From positions 1 to 64,000 of the forward strand of contig JAISTH010000073.1 in NCBI GenBank assembly GCA_031272715.1: a stretch of DNA of 64,000 nt, written 5' to 3'. The DNA comes from Desulfovibrio sp. GTDB taxonomy: Bacteria > Desulfobacterota > Desulfovibrionia > Desulfovibrionales > Desulfovibrionaceae. The translations under genes and the position numbers were made by a program. Below the pieces are notes generated by a model, which did not search any database, was not told the DNA's origin, and saw only the letters and a list, made by a program, of their open reading frames with translations. Positions 18,078 through 25,908 of this stretch are shown piece by piece; position 1 is the first letter of the stretch, and each line of letters opens with the position of its first letter.

Positions 18078-18901
18078 GGCTGGGGCAGCCACAGGCGCCC
18101 TCTGGCGATGAGGGTCACGGAACCGCCGATGTCCGCCATGGGGCCGCATTCGTCCCTGTGGAGACGGACATGGAGGAGTGCGCCGCTGGGTTGCAGCATC
18201 GGAACGCCCCCGGGGTCCGGCGCGCCTGCGGCGAGGTGCATGGCGAGGGCGAGGGCCCCCGAACCGCAGGAGCTCTCCATGCAGGTCGTCCCCGCGTCCC
18301 TGACGTACACGAGAGGGACCATTTTCGGCATGCCTCCGTGCATGCGCCACCAGACGATGCCTGAGGCGTCCTCCCGTTCAAGGTCGTGGCGTTTTCGCAG
18401 TTCGTCGCCGGCCGCGACGCAGTCTCCGGGAAGGGGGTGGACGGTCGTGTCCACGAGAAGATGCGTGATGCCGGGCAGGCGGACGATGCCGATCCCCTGG
18501 GCGGGATGTTCGACGGGACAGTCCGGGAGGAGGAGGCGCGCCGTCACGTCCCATTCCGGATCCCCGCCGCGGACCAGAAGGTTCACGGGAGTCGTCCAGC
18601 CGCTGACCGACGCCTCGTATGCGCGTTCCTCCGGGACTTGGCCGTCCCGGTTCCGGGAGAGGGCCTCCAGGTCCAGGCGGGCTCCGAAGGCCCTCGCGGC
18701 GTTGACGCAGAATTCGCCTCCGGCCATGCGCATGTGGCGTCCGGCGACGTCCACGAAAGCCGCCTGTTCGGCGTTCAGGTACCGGGCGTCCATCGCCCGG
18801 AACGCGGAGACCGCGGCGATCGGGGATCCTCCTTCCGTCGCGGGGAGAAAGACCGTGGTGTTGCCGCCTGGACTCCATTTGGAGAAGGGGAGGATGGGCA
18901 T
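18074..18901 (-). CDS. DapF/CntK-like PLP-independent amino-acid epimerase
   Basis: A 275-residue protein of the diaminopimelate epimerase fold. Both catalytic Cys are present, in MAGGEFCVNAARAFGA (about residue 65) and in ESSCGSGALALA (about 212). The first motif, with GGEFC rather than GNGxRC, is closer to the histidine racemase CntK of opine metallophore synthesis than to true DapF. It is the first gene of the leftward cobalamin block and overlaps cbiD by ATGA. No nicotianamine-synthase-like or opine dehydrogenase gene is nearby. The substrate is unknown. Confidence 0.8.
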   Translation of the reverse strand: MPILPFSKWSPGGNTTVFLPATEGGSPIAAVSAFRAMDARYLNAEQAAFVDVAGRHMRMAGGEFCVNAARAFGARLDLEALSRNRDGQVPEERAYEASVSGWTTPVNLLVRGGDPEWDVTARLLLPDCPVEHPAQGIGIVRLPGITHLLVDTTVHPLPGDCVAAGDELRKRHDLEREDASGIVWWRMHGGMPKMVPLVYVRDAGTTCMESSCGSGALALAMHLAAGAPDPGGVPMLQPSGALLHVRLHRDECGPMADIGGSVTLIARGRLWLPQP

Positions 18902-19507
18902 GAATGTCTCCGGATGCCGATTGCCATGCTGGACGCAGGCGCAATTGGATGATAGGCTCGATTTTCAAGGATACCCATGGGGGCGTTCTTGTCTAGTCGA
19001 CAAGGGCCCGGGTTCACACGCTCCGCGGGTCGGCCCGGCTTCCGCCAGAACCGGGAGAGAAGGCCGCGAGGGCGATGCGAAAGGACTTTTCCGGCCCTGC
19101 AGTCCCCTGCGCCGCGTCCGCGGCCCCTTCGTCGATCCTCGGGGAGGGGGCGTCCTTGACGCCGTCCCTGGACATGGGTCGGGACCCGGGATCGTGGACG
19201 ATGGGGTCGTCCTTTGAGGCGAACGCCGAGGACGGAGGGGGAGATTTCTCCGAAGCGGCGTGGCTGCGCGTTCCTCTCGAAGGGCGGAGTGGCGGCGGAT
19301 CGTGCCCGTCCCCTCCCCGGACGGCCCAAAGTTGCGCAACGGCGAAATTCGGCTTGCGATTTTTTTCGCGGGCAGGTATGTAGGGCCGAGTTTCCGCATT
19401 TTGCTAGTCGTGAGGCTAATCGGCTACGTGCTGGCGGACGGAGCCGTCAATCTTTGCAATGCCGCCTGTAACGGGCCTGGCAAAAACATCACTTTATGGG
19501 AGGCACC
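18902..19507. other. Divergent intergenic region
   Basis: About 600 bases between the cobalamin block and the OmpA/VWA gene. I see no gene and no B12-box-like sequence, so no cobalamin riboswitch is evident. It contains a perfect palindrome GTTGCGCAAC (19331-19340) and a possible promoter, TTGCGA, 17 bases, TATGTA, around 19354-19382, facing the OmpA/VWA gene. The left two-thirds is GC-rich and featureless. Confidence 0.5.
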
Positions 19508-20503
19508 ATGAAAGCGTTTCGTCTTCTTCTTCTTGCAGCAGCTCTGGTGGTGGGCTGGACCGTGGCAGCCTCTGCCGCGCCGGCCTGCATCAAGAAAATC
19601 GAAAGCTTTGACTTCGTCGTGGACTACTCGGGTTCCATGATGATGAAGAACAAGAAGCTCAAACAGGACAAGGTCATCGTCGCGAAGAACGTCCTGCTGC
19701 GCGTCAACAACGCCATCCCGGCGCTGGGCTTCAACGGCGGCCTCCACACGATCTCCCCCAACTCCGCCATCCTCAACCAGGGCACCTGGGACCGCGGCGC
19801 CATGAAGGCCGCCCTTGGCAAGCTGAAGTCCGGGTTCGACGTGTTCGGGCGCATGACCTCCATGGGCAGCTCCCTGCAGAAGTACGAGCCCTTCATCTCC
19901 AGCATGCAGCGTGACGCGGCCATCATCCTGGTCACCGACGGCGACAACAACAGCGGCGCCGACCTCGTGGGCGTCGTCCGGCAGATCTATGCCAGCCAGC
20001 GCAACCTCGTGGTCCACGTGATCTCCCTGGCCGACACCAAGAACGGCGAGTCGGTGATCAAGAGCATCGCCGCCCTGAACCCCTCCTCCATCGTCGTGCG
20101 CGCCGAGGAGCTGGCCACCAGCGACGCCGCCGTCGAGAAGTTCGTCCTCGCGGTCTTCTGCCGCGACTCCGACGTCCTGGTGCTGCGTGGCGTCAACTTC
20201 GCCTTCAACTCCTACGCCCTGGACAGCAAGGCCAAGAGCATCCTGAACGAGGCCGCCGCCCTGATCAAGGCGTCCCCGAACCGCAAGGTCGTGCTTTCCG
20301 GCTGGACCGACTCCATTGGCAGCGACGCCTACAACAAGACCCTGTCCAAGAACCGCGCCACGTCCGTGAAGAACTACCTGGCCAAGCAGGGGATCCCCGC
20401 CAGCCGCATGACCCCCGTGGGCAACGGCAAGTCCTTCAAGTATGACAACAATACCGAGGAAGGCCGCTACATGAACCGCCGCACCGAAGTCTCCTTCGAC
20501 TAG
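19508..20503 (+). CDS. OmpA-family protein with a von Willebrand A domain
   Basis: A 331-residue exported protein. The signal peptide MKAFRLLLLAAALVVG is cut near SAA-AP. A VWA domain with the metal site DYSGSM (about residue 40) and LVTDGDNN (about 140) covers residues 30-215. A C-terminal OmpA-like peptidoglycan-binding domain (about 230-331) has GWTDSIGSDAYNKTLSKNRA and MNRRTEV. It probably anchors a binding surface to the cell wall in the periplasm. GGAGG five bases before this ATG picks it over the ATG at 19496. Confidence 0.92.
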   Translation: MKAFRLLLLAAALVVGWTVAASAAPACIKKIESFDFVVDYSGSMMMKNKKLKQDKVIVAKNVLLRVNNAIPALGFNGGLHTISPNSAILNQGTWDRGAMKAALGKLKSGFDVFGRMTSMGSSLQKYEPFISSMQRDAAIILVTDGDNNSGADLVGVVRQIYASQRNLVVHVISLADTKNGESVIKSIAALNPSSIVVRAEELATSDAAVEKFVLAVFCRDSDVLVLRGVNFAFNSYALDSKAKSILNEAAALIKASPNRKVVLSGWTDSIGSDAYNKTLSKNRATSVKNYLAKQGIPASRMTPVGNGKSFKYDNNTEEGRYMNRRTEVSFD

Positions 20504-20532
20504 TCGGCGTCCTTTCCGAGCCTTTATTCAGT

Positions 20533-20567
20533 CAGAAACCGGGCGTCCCCATGGCGCCCGGTTTCTG
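20533..20567 (+). terminator. Strong hairpin after the OmpA/VWA gene
   Basis: A 13-bp perfect stem, CAGAAACCGGGCG / CGCCCGGTTTCTG with a 9-base loop, lies 30 bases after the stop. The 3' side lacks a T-run, so it may act with Rho or as an mRNA-stabilising structure. Confidence 0.65.
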
Positions 20568-20678
20568 CTGGACGAGGCCTCGGGCCCCGACTGTCGGCGG
20601 GAGACGGACTGTCCGATCCGGCGACTCGGGGACCGTACGCCAACCCGGCGACGGCCGGCATAGATCAACGAGGCGTGT

Positions 20679-21311
20679 ATGCGCATCCTTCCGCTGCTGT
20701 TTGCCTGCTGCGTACTGGCTGCAAGCTGCGGTTATTCCGCTCCCTCCTCGTCCTTTTCGTCGGACGGCGATCCGACGAGACAGCTGGCCGCGATGCAAGG
20801 AACGGCCGGCAAGGCGATGGCGGGGAAGGACGCCAAGCCTGCGCCGACCCCCGCGGCCAAGCCGGCTCCCGTCAAATCCGAGGCGAAGCCCGTTCCGGCC
20901 AAGCCTGCCGCCAAATCCGCGCCGGTCCATGCGGCCGCCGCCAAACCTGCGTCCGTCAAGGACACGTCTTCGCACGAGGCGAAGATCCGCACGGAACTCG
21001 AGGCCACAGCGAGGAAGCTCGTCGGGCAGGCCTCGAGGACCCTGCTCCCCTCCAAGAAGAACAAGAAGCTCTTCCAGGACGGAAGGGAGTACGTGGCCAG
21101 CTATACCGAGGTCGACATGGGCAGCGTGTCCACGGACATGAAGAAGGCGAAGGCCGCCGGACACTACTCCGGGGTCATCAGGTACCGGGAAAGGCTCTTC
21201 GAATGCCGGGGCCACGACAAGAAGACGGCCTTGACGGCCAACTGCGAGCAGGTGGCGATTCGCAACATAAGCGAATTGGTCCTCTACGACGGGGTGAGGT
21301 GGGTATATTGA
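20679..21311 (+). CDS. Lipoprotein with an Ala/Lys/Pro linker
   Basis: A 210-residue protein not recognised. It has a lipoprotein signal with lipobox LAASC (Cys at 17), a low-complexity linker of AKPAP-type repeats (about 45-110), and a small C-terminal folded domain (about 115-210) with YVASYTEVDMGSVSTDM, RYRERLFECRG and two Cys. The layout suggests a domain held off the membrane by a flexible tether. Its own terminator follows. Confidence 0.75.
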   Translation: MRILPLLFACCVLAASCGYSAPSSSFSSDGDPTRQLAAMQGTAGKAMAGKDAKPAPTPAAKPAPVKSEAKPVPAKPAAKSAPVHAAAAKPASVKDTSSHEAKIRTELEATARKLVGQASRTLLPSKKNKKLFQDGREYVASYTEVDMGSVSTDMKKAKAAGHYSGVIRYRERLFECRGHDKKTALTANCEQVAIRNISELVLYDGVRWVY

Positions 21312-21316
21312 ACTGT

Positions 21317-21370
21317 CGATCCGGGATCCCGGATCGCGTAGGAAAGGGGGCGCAAGCCCCCTTTCGTTTT
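21317..21370 (+). terminator. Perfect palindrome plus rho-independent terminator
   Basis: Just after the lipoprotein stop is a 20-bp perfect palindrome (21317-21336, centre GGGATCCC). A second hairpin follows, AAAGGGGGC, loop GCAA, GCCCCCTTT, then CGTTTT (21343-21370). The second is a standard terminator; the first may be an operator or an additional stem. Confidence 0.82.
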
Positions 21371-21608
21371 GGCGTGGATTCTTTTCGTTTCCGGCGTGGA
21401 TGCCATGGGACATGTGCCGACAGTCCGACCGGGCATGCACGGGGAACGTTCTCTTCCCGCCCCTCGCGCGCCATCCGGGAAGCGGGGGGCGGCCGTCCCT
21501 CCCCGTCCTTTTGGGAGCGTGTTCCCGCAAGACCGCGGTTTGCGGTGCCCGGGTGGAAGGCGCCGGGGCGCCAAGGCGATGCCGGGCGCCTTGTGGGATG
21601 GGGTTCTT

Positions 21609-22157
21609 TCAGCCTTCGGCGAGGGTCGCGGGGTCGAGCATGGCGAGGATGGCGTCGGCGCAGGCCTGGGGGGGCATGTCGCCGACGGTCAGCCTGACGT
21701 TCGCCCATGCCCGGTAGCGGGGTTCCCGTTCGGCGTAGAGATCCCGGATGGATTGTCCGGGCGCTATGGCAAGGCCCCGTTGCGGCTTGGCGACGATGCG
21801 CCTCTGGATGACGCTGAAGGCGACGTCGAGATAGACGAGCGGTCCCAGGGACGCGAGATGGTGCATCCCCTCGTCCCTGTACACGACGCTGCCCCCCGTG
21901 GCGATGACGCAGCGGTGGGCCTGGATGGAGCGTATGACGAGGCATTCCACGTCGAGGAACGCCTCCTTGCCCAGCGTCCGGGAGATGTCCTCGAGGGACG
22001 TGCCGTAGCAGGACTCTATCAGGTGGTCGCTGTCCATGAACGCCCAGTCCAGGGTGCGGGACAGGCTCTCCCCCACGGTGGACTTCCCCGCCGCCGCCAT
22101 GCCGATGAGCACGATGCAGGGCGCGAGGCGGGCGGGCTGGGCTATGGCTGGGGACAT
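21609..22157 (-). CDS. Shikimate kinase
   Basis: A 182-residue P-loop kinase that phosphorylates shikimate in the aromatic amino acid route. It shows Walker A GMAAAGKSTVGE, the shikimate-binding DSDHLIE, ATGGSVVYRDE and the adenine-lid arginine region QRGLA. CAGGAGGT just upstream fixes the ATG. It diverges from thiE. The ALDSDHLIE region is closer to AroL-like kinases; a related small-molecule kinase cannot be fully excluded. Confidence 0.85.
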   Translation of the reverse strand: MSPAIAQPARLAPCIVLIGMAAAGKSTVGESLSRTLDWAFMDSDHLIESCYGTSLEDISRTLGKEAFLDVECLVIRSIQAHRCVIATGGSVVYRDEGMHHLASLGPLVYLDVAFSVIQRRIVAKPQRGLAIAPGQSIRDLYAEREPRYRAWANVRLTVGDMPPQACADAILAMLDPATLAEG

Positions 22158-22292
22158 GGAACCTCCTGTCTGCGGACGATACACCAATGGTCCTCTTGTC
22201 GCCAGTCCCGGCGGGGCCGGTTCCGGACCGCCTCCGGCGCTTGCGCGGCGGGCGGCGAGGAGGCATAAAGGGGGGAGGACAAGGAGGTGCCC

Positions 22293-22931
22293 ATGGCACG
22301 GATACTTCCCGGCGAGACGGACATCTACGCCATCACCGACAGCAGGCTTTCCCTGGGCCGGGGCGTTGAGGAGGTTGCAACGGCGTTGCTCGGGGCCGGC
22401 GTGCGCATCATCCAGTACAGGGAGAAGCGTCTCAAGGCGGGGGCGATGCTCGCGGAATGCGTGGCCCTCAGGCGGTTGACCCGGGATGCCGGCGCCTGCT
22501 TCATCGTGAACGACCACATCGACATCGCCCTTCTGGTGGAGGCCGACGGGGTGCACATCGGGCAGGAGGACCTGCCTCCCAGGGACGTCCGGCGGCTCGT
22601 GGGGCCGGACATGATCATCGGGCTTTCCACCCACGGTCCCGGGCAGGCGAAGGCGGCCCTGCAGGCCGGCGTCGACTACATCGGGGTCGGGCCCGTCTTC
22701 GCCACGCAGACCAAGGAGGACGTGGTGGATCCGGTGGGGTTCGAGTACCTGGACTGGGTGGTGAAGAACTGTCCGGCGATGCCTTTCGTGGCCATAGGCG
22801 GCATCAAGGAGCACAACGTGTCCGATGTGGTCGCCCACGGGGCGCGGTGCTGCTGCCTGGTCTCGGAGCTTGTGGGAGCCGTGGACGTGGGTGGGGCGGT
22901 CGCGGCGGTGCGGCGGCGCATGGCCCGCTGA
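22293..22931 (+). CDS. thiE: Thiamine phosphate synthase
   Basis: ThiE couples the pyrimidine and thiazole phosphates to thiamine phosphate. The 212 residues show YAITDSRL, IIQYREKRL, FIVNDHIDIALLVEADGVHIGQEDLP, STHGPGQAKAA and YIGVGPVFATQTK, all family motifs. AAGGAGGT sits before the chosen ATG; a GTG six bases upstream is less well spaced. No TPP riboswitch is visible upstream and no other thiamine gene adjoins it. Confidence 0.95.
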   Translation: MARILPGETDIYAITDSRLSLGRGVEEVATALLGAGVRIIQYREKRLKAGAMLAECVALRRLTRDAGACFIVNDHIDIALLVEADGVHIGQEDLPPRDVRRLVGPDMIIGLSTHGPGQAKAALQAGVDYIGVGPVFATQTKEDVVDPVGFEYLDWVVKNCPAMPFVAIGGIKEHNVSDVVAHGARCCCLVSELVGAVDVGGAVAAVRRRMAR

Positions 22932-23233
22932 CGCCCGTCGTCCGGAGCCATGGTTCTTCGGAAGGGGTGACGGCTTTTGCGCCCGGAGGGCGCGGCCTCG
23001 GCGACGGCCGGATGTTTCCCGTGAAACCTTTCGTGGCGCCGGCCACAGGCCCTCCGAGGATGCCGGTCCCCGGCCCTCCGGCGATGCCGGCCCCTTCCAC
23101 AAAAACCGGGACCGGCGCCCGAAGGCGCCGTCGTGGGTTCCCGCATCGAAGCCGCGAAGCCCGGCTTCCAAAAAAAACGGACCGGCGCCCGAAGGCGCCG
23201 GTCCGTGCGACATCTCGCTGCGGGAGGATCCGC
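22932..23233. other. Intergenic region with two related hairpins
   Basis: About 300 bases between convergent genes. It holds a Gly/Pro/Cys-codon-like low-complexity stretch (repeats of GATGCCGG and CCGGCCCT) and two hairpins built on GGCGCC CGAA GGCGCC, at 23112-23129 and 23178-23205. Each is preceded on the + strand by an A-run, so both read as terminators for leftward transcription. No gene is evident. Confidence 0.6.
23170..23205 (-). terminator. Rho-independent terminator for the leftward flagellar-type operon
   Basis: A 12-bp perfect stem, CGGACCGGCGCC / GGCGCCGGTCCG with a CGAA tetraloop, is followed on the minus strand by eight T. It lies 28 bases past the stop of the FliT-like gene. 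A shorter second copy lies about 50 bases further on. Confidence 0.88.
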
Positions 23234-23554
23234 TCACTGCAATGCCTGGGCAACCGACCTGCGATATCCCTGCATCCTCTTCCGTTCGTCCCTCGACCGG
23301 CGCAAACCGCCCGTGATGTTGTTCTTCGCCTCGGTGGCCATGAGGGTGAGCCGCTCCTGCAGCCGGGTCAGGTTCAGCAGATAGGGCATGTACTGGTCCT
23401 TGTCGGTCTTCAGCAATCCCCAGGCCTTGTTCACGAGCTCACCCCGCTTGCTGGCCCAACGGCCGGCCTCGTCGTATTCTCCGCTCTCCAGTGCGGCCAT
23501 CTCCTGATAGGCGATATCGATGGCCTTCTCCAGCATGCGCACTCCCTGACCCAT
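23234..23554 (-). CDS. FliT/FlgN-like small flagellar chaperone candidate
   Basis: A 106-residue, almost entirely helical protein with MAALESGEYDEAGRWASKRGEL, LLNLTRLQERLTLMATEA and a basic end (RSRDERKRMQGYRR). This pattern is typical of small flagellar export chaperones, but the family is weakly conserved. The ATG is preceded by GGAGGG; an ATG 15 bases upstream lacks such a site. It is the last gene of a leftward set with a murein-hydrolase-like protein and a glycosyltransferase. Confidence 0.6.
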   Translation of the reverse strand: MGQGVRMLEKAIDIAYQEMAALESGEYDEAGRWASKRGELVNKAWGLLKTDKDQYMPYLLNLTRLQERLTLMATEAKNNITGGLRRSRDERKRMQGYRRSVAQALQ

Positions 23555-23598
23555 GTGACCCTCCTCCATCGGATTTTGCCGATCCCCCAAGGGGAGGG

Positions 23599-24204
23599 CT
23601 AGTTGGGGACGACGCTCGCCAGTTCCTTGTGCATGTGGCTGCAGAACACGCCCCACTCCTCGCACAGCGGCAGGAACTCGTATTCCAGCAGGTCGGCCAG
23701 CAGAATCCAGTCCTCGTGCTCCAGGGACTCGCTCATCTCGCTCAGCAGCGCGGACATCCTGTCGGTGTTCTCGTTGAAGGACTTGTCGATGCCCTTCCCG
23801 TACGCCTCGCGCAGCACGCCGGTCATGCCCATGAAGTCCCGGGTGACGTCCAGCGTGTCCTGCAGCAGTTCCAGGGCGTCGGCGTCGGCGGCGTCGCGGA
23901 AGAGCCGGGCCACGTTCTTGGCGCCGCTTCCCATCAGACGGGTCACCTTCTCCATCTCGCCGGACATGTCCACGGCCATCTTGTCGGCGGGGGTGCTGAC
24001 GATCTCGACGGAGGAGATCGAATCGCAGGAGATGTCCTCGGCCTGGTGGGGATAGATTTCCGAGAACGCCTCGTTGTTCACCAGCACGTCCGTGACGATG
24101 CGGCTTTCCATGCACTTGTCTTCCAGAACGTGGGTCAGGATTTCCTCCAGGTTCCCGAAGTTCGAAATTTCCTTCTCGGTCCTGCGGCCATCGATGATGA
24201 TCAT
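23599..24204 (-). CDS. Conserved hypothetical protein
   Basis: A 201-residue soluble, acidic and mostly helical protein not recognised. The first 35 residues look like a small beta unit (MIIIDGRRTEKEISNFGNLEEIL), followed by a helical body with DALELLQDTLDVTRDF and EDWILLADLLEYEFLPLCEEW. No signal peptide. It precedes the FliT-like gene by 44 bases on the same strand, so a flagellum-related role is possible but unproven. AGGAGA lies upstream of the ATG. Confidence 0.65.
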   Translation of the reverse strand: MIIIDGRRTEKEISNFGNLEEILTHVLEDKCMESRIVTDVLVNNEAFSEIYPHQAEDISCDSISSVEIVSTPADKMAVDMSGEMEKVTRLMGSGAKNVARLFRDAADADALELLQDTLDVTRDFMGMTGVLREAYGKGIDKSFNENTDRMSALLSEMSESLEHEDWILLADLLEYEFLPLCEEWGVFCSHMHKELASVVPN

Positions 24205-24291
24205 GTTGTCTCTCCTTGCTCCCCAGGGGGTTGGTGTTGCGCGACGGAATCGCGTGTTGGCAAGGAGATAGCAAGAGGCGTGCCAGCCCGA

Positions 24292-25902
24292 TCAGGCCAG
24301 CGCGGCGGACCATCTGTGCAGCCATGTGGCCAGACGTCCGATCAGGGCGATGGTGCCTTCGAGGCTGTCCGCGCGCTGCTGGAGGAGCTCCCTGGAGAAG
24401 TGGGCGAGGGATCCCAGGTGGCGGCAGTCGATGAGCAGGCGGTTCAGGCGGTCGCAGTTGCGCAGGAAAAGTTGACCGGCCGCGGCGCTGCGTTCCGCCA
24501 GGATCCGCTCCTCGCCGAGGGTCTCGAGAAGTCTCGCGGCGGCGCCCAGCGTCCCGGACACGCTTTCCGCGAAGGTCCTGGAGAGGACGGGGGGAGGGGG
24601 GACGTCCTCGCCCCGGCGGCGGGGGGACTCCTCTTCCAGATCGTCAAGAATCCGACGCCAGAAGTGTCTCTGCTGCAGGAACCATTGGGTCCGCTCCTCG
24701 CGCTCCTGTCCGGAGAGGGGGGTGACGTTCGCGAAGCCGTCCTCGTCCGCGACGGTCTCCCAGACCCGCGCCTGCCGGTGCAGGGGATGGTCCGCGGGAA
24801 GCCGCCAGTCCCCGGTGTCGAGCCATCTGGTCGCAAGATCCAGGACGTGCCGTGCCTCGATGGCGCCGCGGCAGGCGGTGTGGGCGCAATTCTCCCGGAA
24901 GCCGCAGGGATGGCAGGGGAGGGAGGGTTCGAGGCAGCAGCAGCCGGCGAGATAGGGGGCGGTGTCCCACACCTGGGCGGAGGCCAGGAAGAAGGCGATG
25001 CAGGGGATTCCCAGTCCGGCGGCCATGTGCATGGTTCCGGTGTCGTTGGTCACGAGGAGCTTGAGGGAGCGCAGAAGTCCCGCGAGGGTCTGGAGGTCCG
25101 TGGCTCCCACGGCATCGATGAAGGGGCCTTGGGCGTGCCTGGCGTATTCGGCGGCGAGAGGGGCCTCCTGGGAGGATCCCAGCAGCACCGGGCACAGTTT
25201 CCGGGTCGCCCAGAGTCCCGACCCGAGTTCCGCGAAGGCCGCCACGGGCCACTGCCGTTGGGCCTTGCTTGCGCCCAGCTGCAGCCCGACATGGCCGGCG
25301 ATCCCTTCGACGTCCCCGGCGGCCTCTTCGAGGAGTGCCCGGGCGCGTTCCTCGTGGCCGGGATCCGGCGGGGCCAGGCGGAATTCCCTGGGCGGCAGGG
25401 GGGCGGCCCTTCCCCAGCTTGGCTTGGCCACCATGCGCGTCATGTCCACGAGGTTGAAGGGGGCGTTGACGCGTCGCATCGCGGCTCCCGTCAGGAAGGT
25501 GGACCAGGCGCCGCCGTTGAGGCTGAAGCCGTCGGCGTCGATGCCGAAGCCGTGGATCCGGGCCCCTGGGGGCGCGACCAGTCCCGTGAGGAGTCGGGCC
25601 GTCAGGTTCGGCGTCAGGTTGATCACGTGGCGGGGGGCGCCGTTCTTGCGGATGTCCCGGGTCAGCGCCTGCAGGACCCGCAGCGCGACGGGCCACTGGG
25701 AATCGGTGAGCGCCAGCAGGTGCCCCCCGTTCAGGGTCCAGGACGCCGCCGGCCCGTCCAGCATGGGGAGGGCGGCGGCGAAGTTGTCGAGGCAGAGGAT
25801 TCCGGTGCTGTGCCCCGCCCGCCTCAGGTCGGCGAGCAGGGGCTGGCACTGGATCAGGTCTCCGAAACGGGTCAGGTTGACGACGAGGGTGTCGATGGCC
25901 AT
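24292..25902 (-). CDS. Family 9 glycosyltransferase (heptosyltransferase-like)
   Basis: A 536-residue protein of the ADP-heptose/LPS heptosyltransferase type. The N-terminus LVVNLTRFGDLIQCQPLLADL and GLQLGASKAQRQWP, LLVTNDTGTMHMAAGLGIP are family motifs. A cluster of about eight Cys follows (CCCLEPSLPCHPCGFRENC), as in many members from this group. The C-terminal ~190 residues extend past the usual length. The flagellar-type context suggests glycosylation of a surface or flagellar protein; LPS remains possible. Confidence 0.85.
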   Translation of the reverse strand: MAIDTLVVNLTRFGDLIQCQPLLADLRRAGHSTGILCLDNFAAALPMLDGPAASWTLNGGHLLALTDSQWPVALRVLQALTRDIRKNGAPRHVINLTPNLTARLLTGLVAPPGARIHGFGIDADGFSLNGGAWSTFLTGAAMRRVNAPFNLVDMTRMVAKPSWGRAAPLPPREFRLAPPDPGHEERARALLEEAAGDVEGIAGHVGLQLGASKAQRQWPVAAFAELGSGLWATRKLCPVLLGSSQEAPLAAEYARHAQGPFIDAVGATDLQTLAGLLRSLKLLVTNDTGTMHMAAGLGIPCIAFFLASAQVWDTAPYLAGCCCLEPSLPCHPCGFRENCAHTACRGAIEARHVLDLATRWLDTGDWRLPADHPLHRQARVWETVADEDGFANVTPLSGQEREERTQWFLQQRHFWRRILDDLEEESPRRRGEDVPPPPVLSRTFAESVSGTLGAAARLLETLGEERILAERSAAAGQLFLRNCDRLNRLLIDCRHLGSLAHFSRELLQQRADSLEGTIALIGRLATWLHRWSAALA

Positions 25903-25908
25903 CGGCGA

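Noticed and set aside
18902-19507. Cobalamin riboswitch before the cbi genes
   Set aside because: No B12-box-like sequence was found on the minus strand in this stretch.
22158-22292. TPP riboswitch before thiE
   Set aside because: The conserved CTGAGA and TGATCTGG-type elements are absent.
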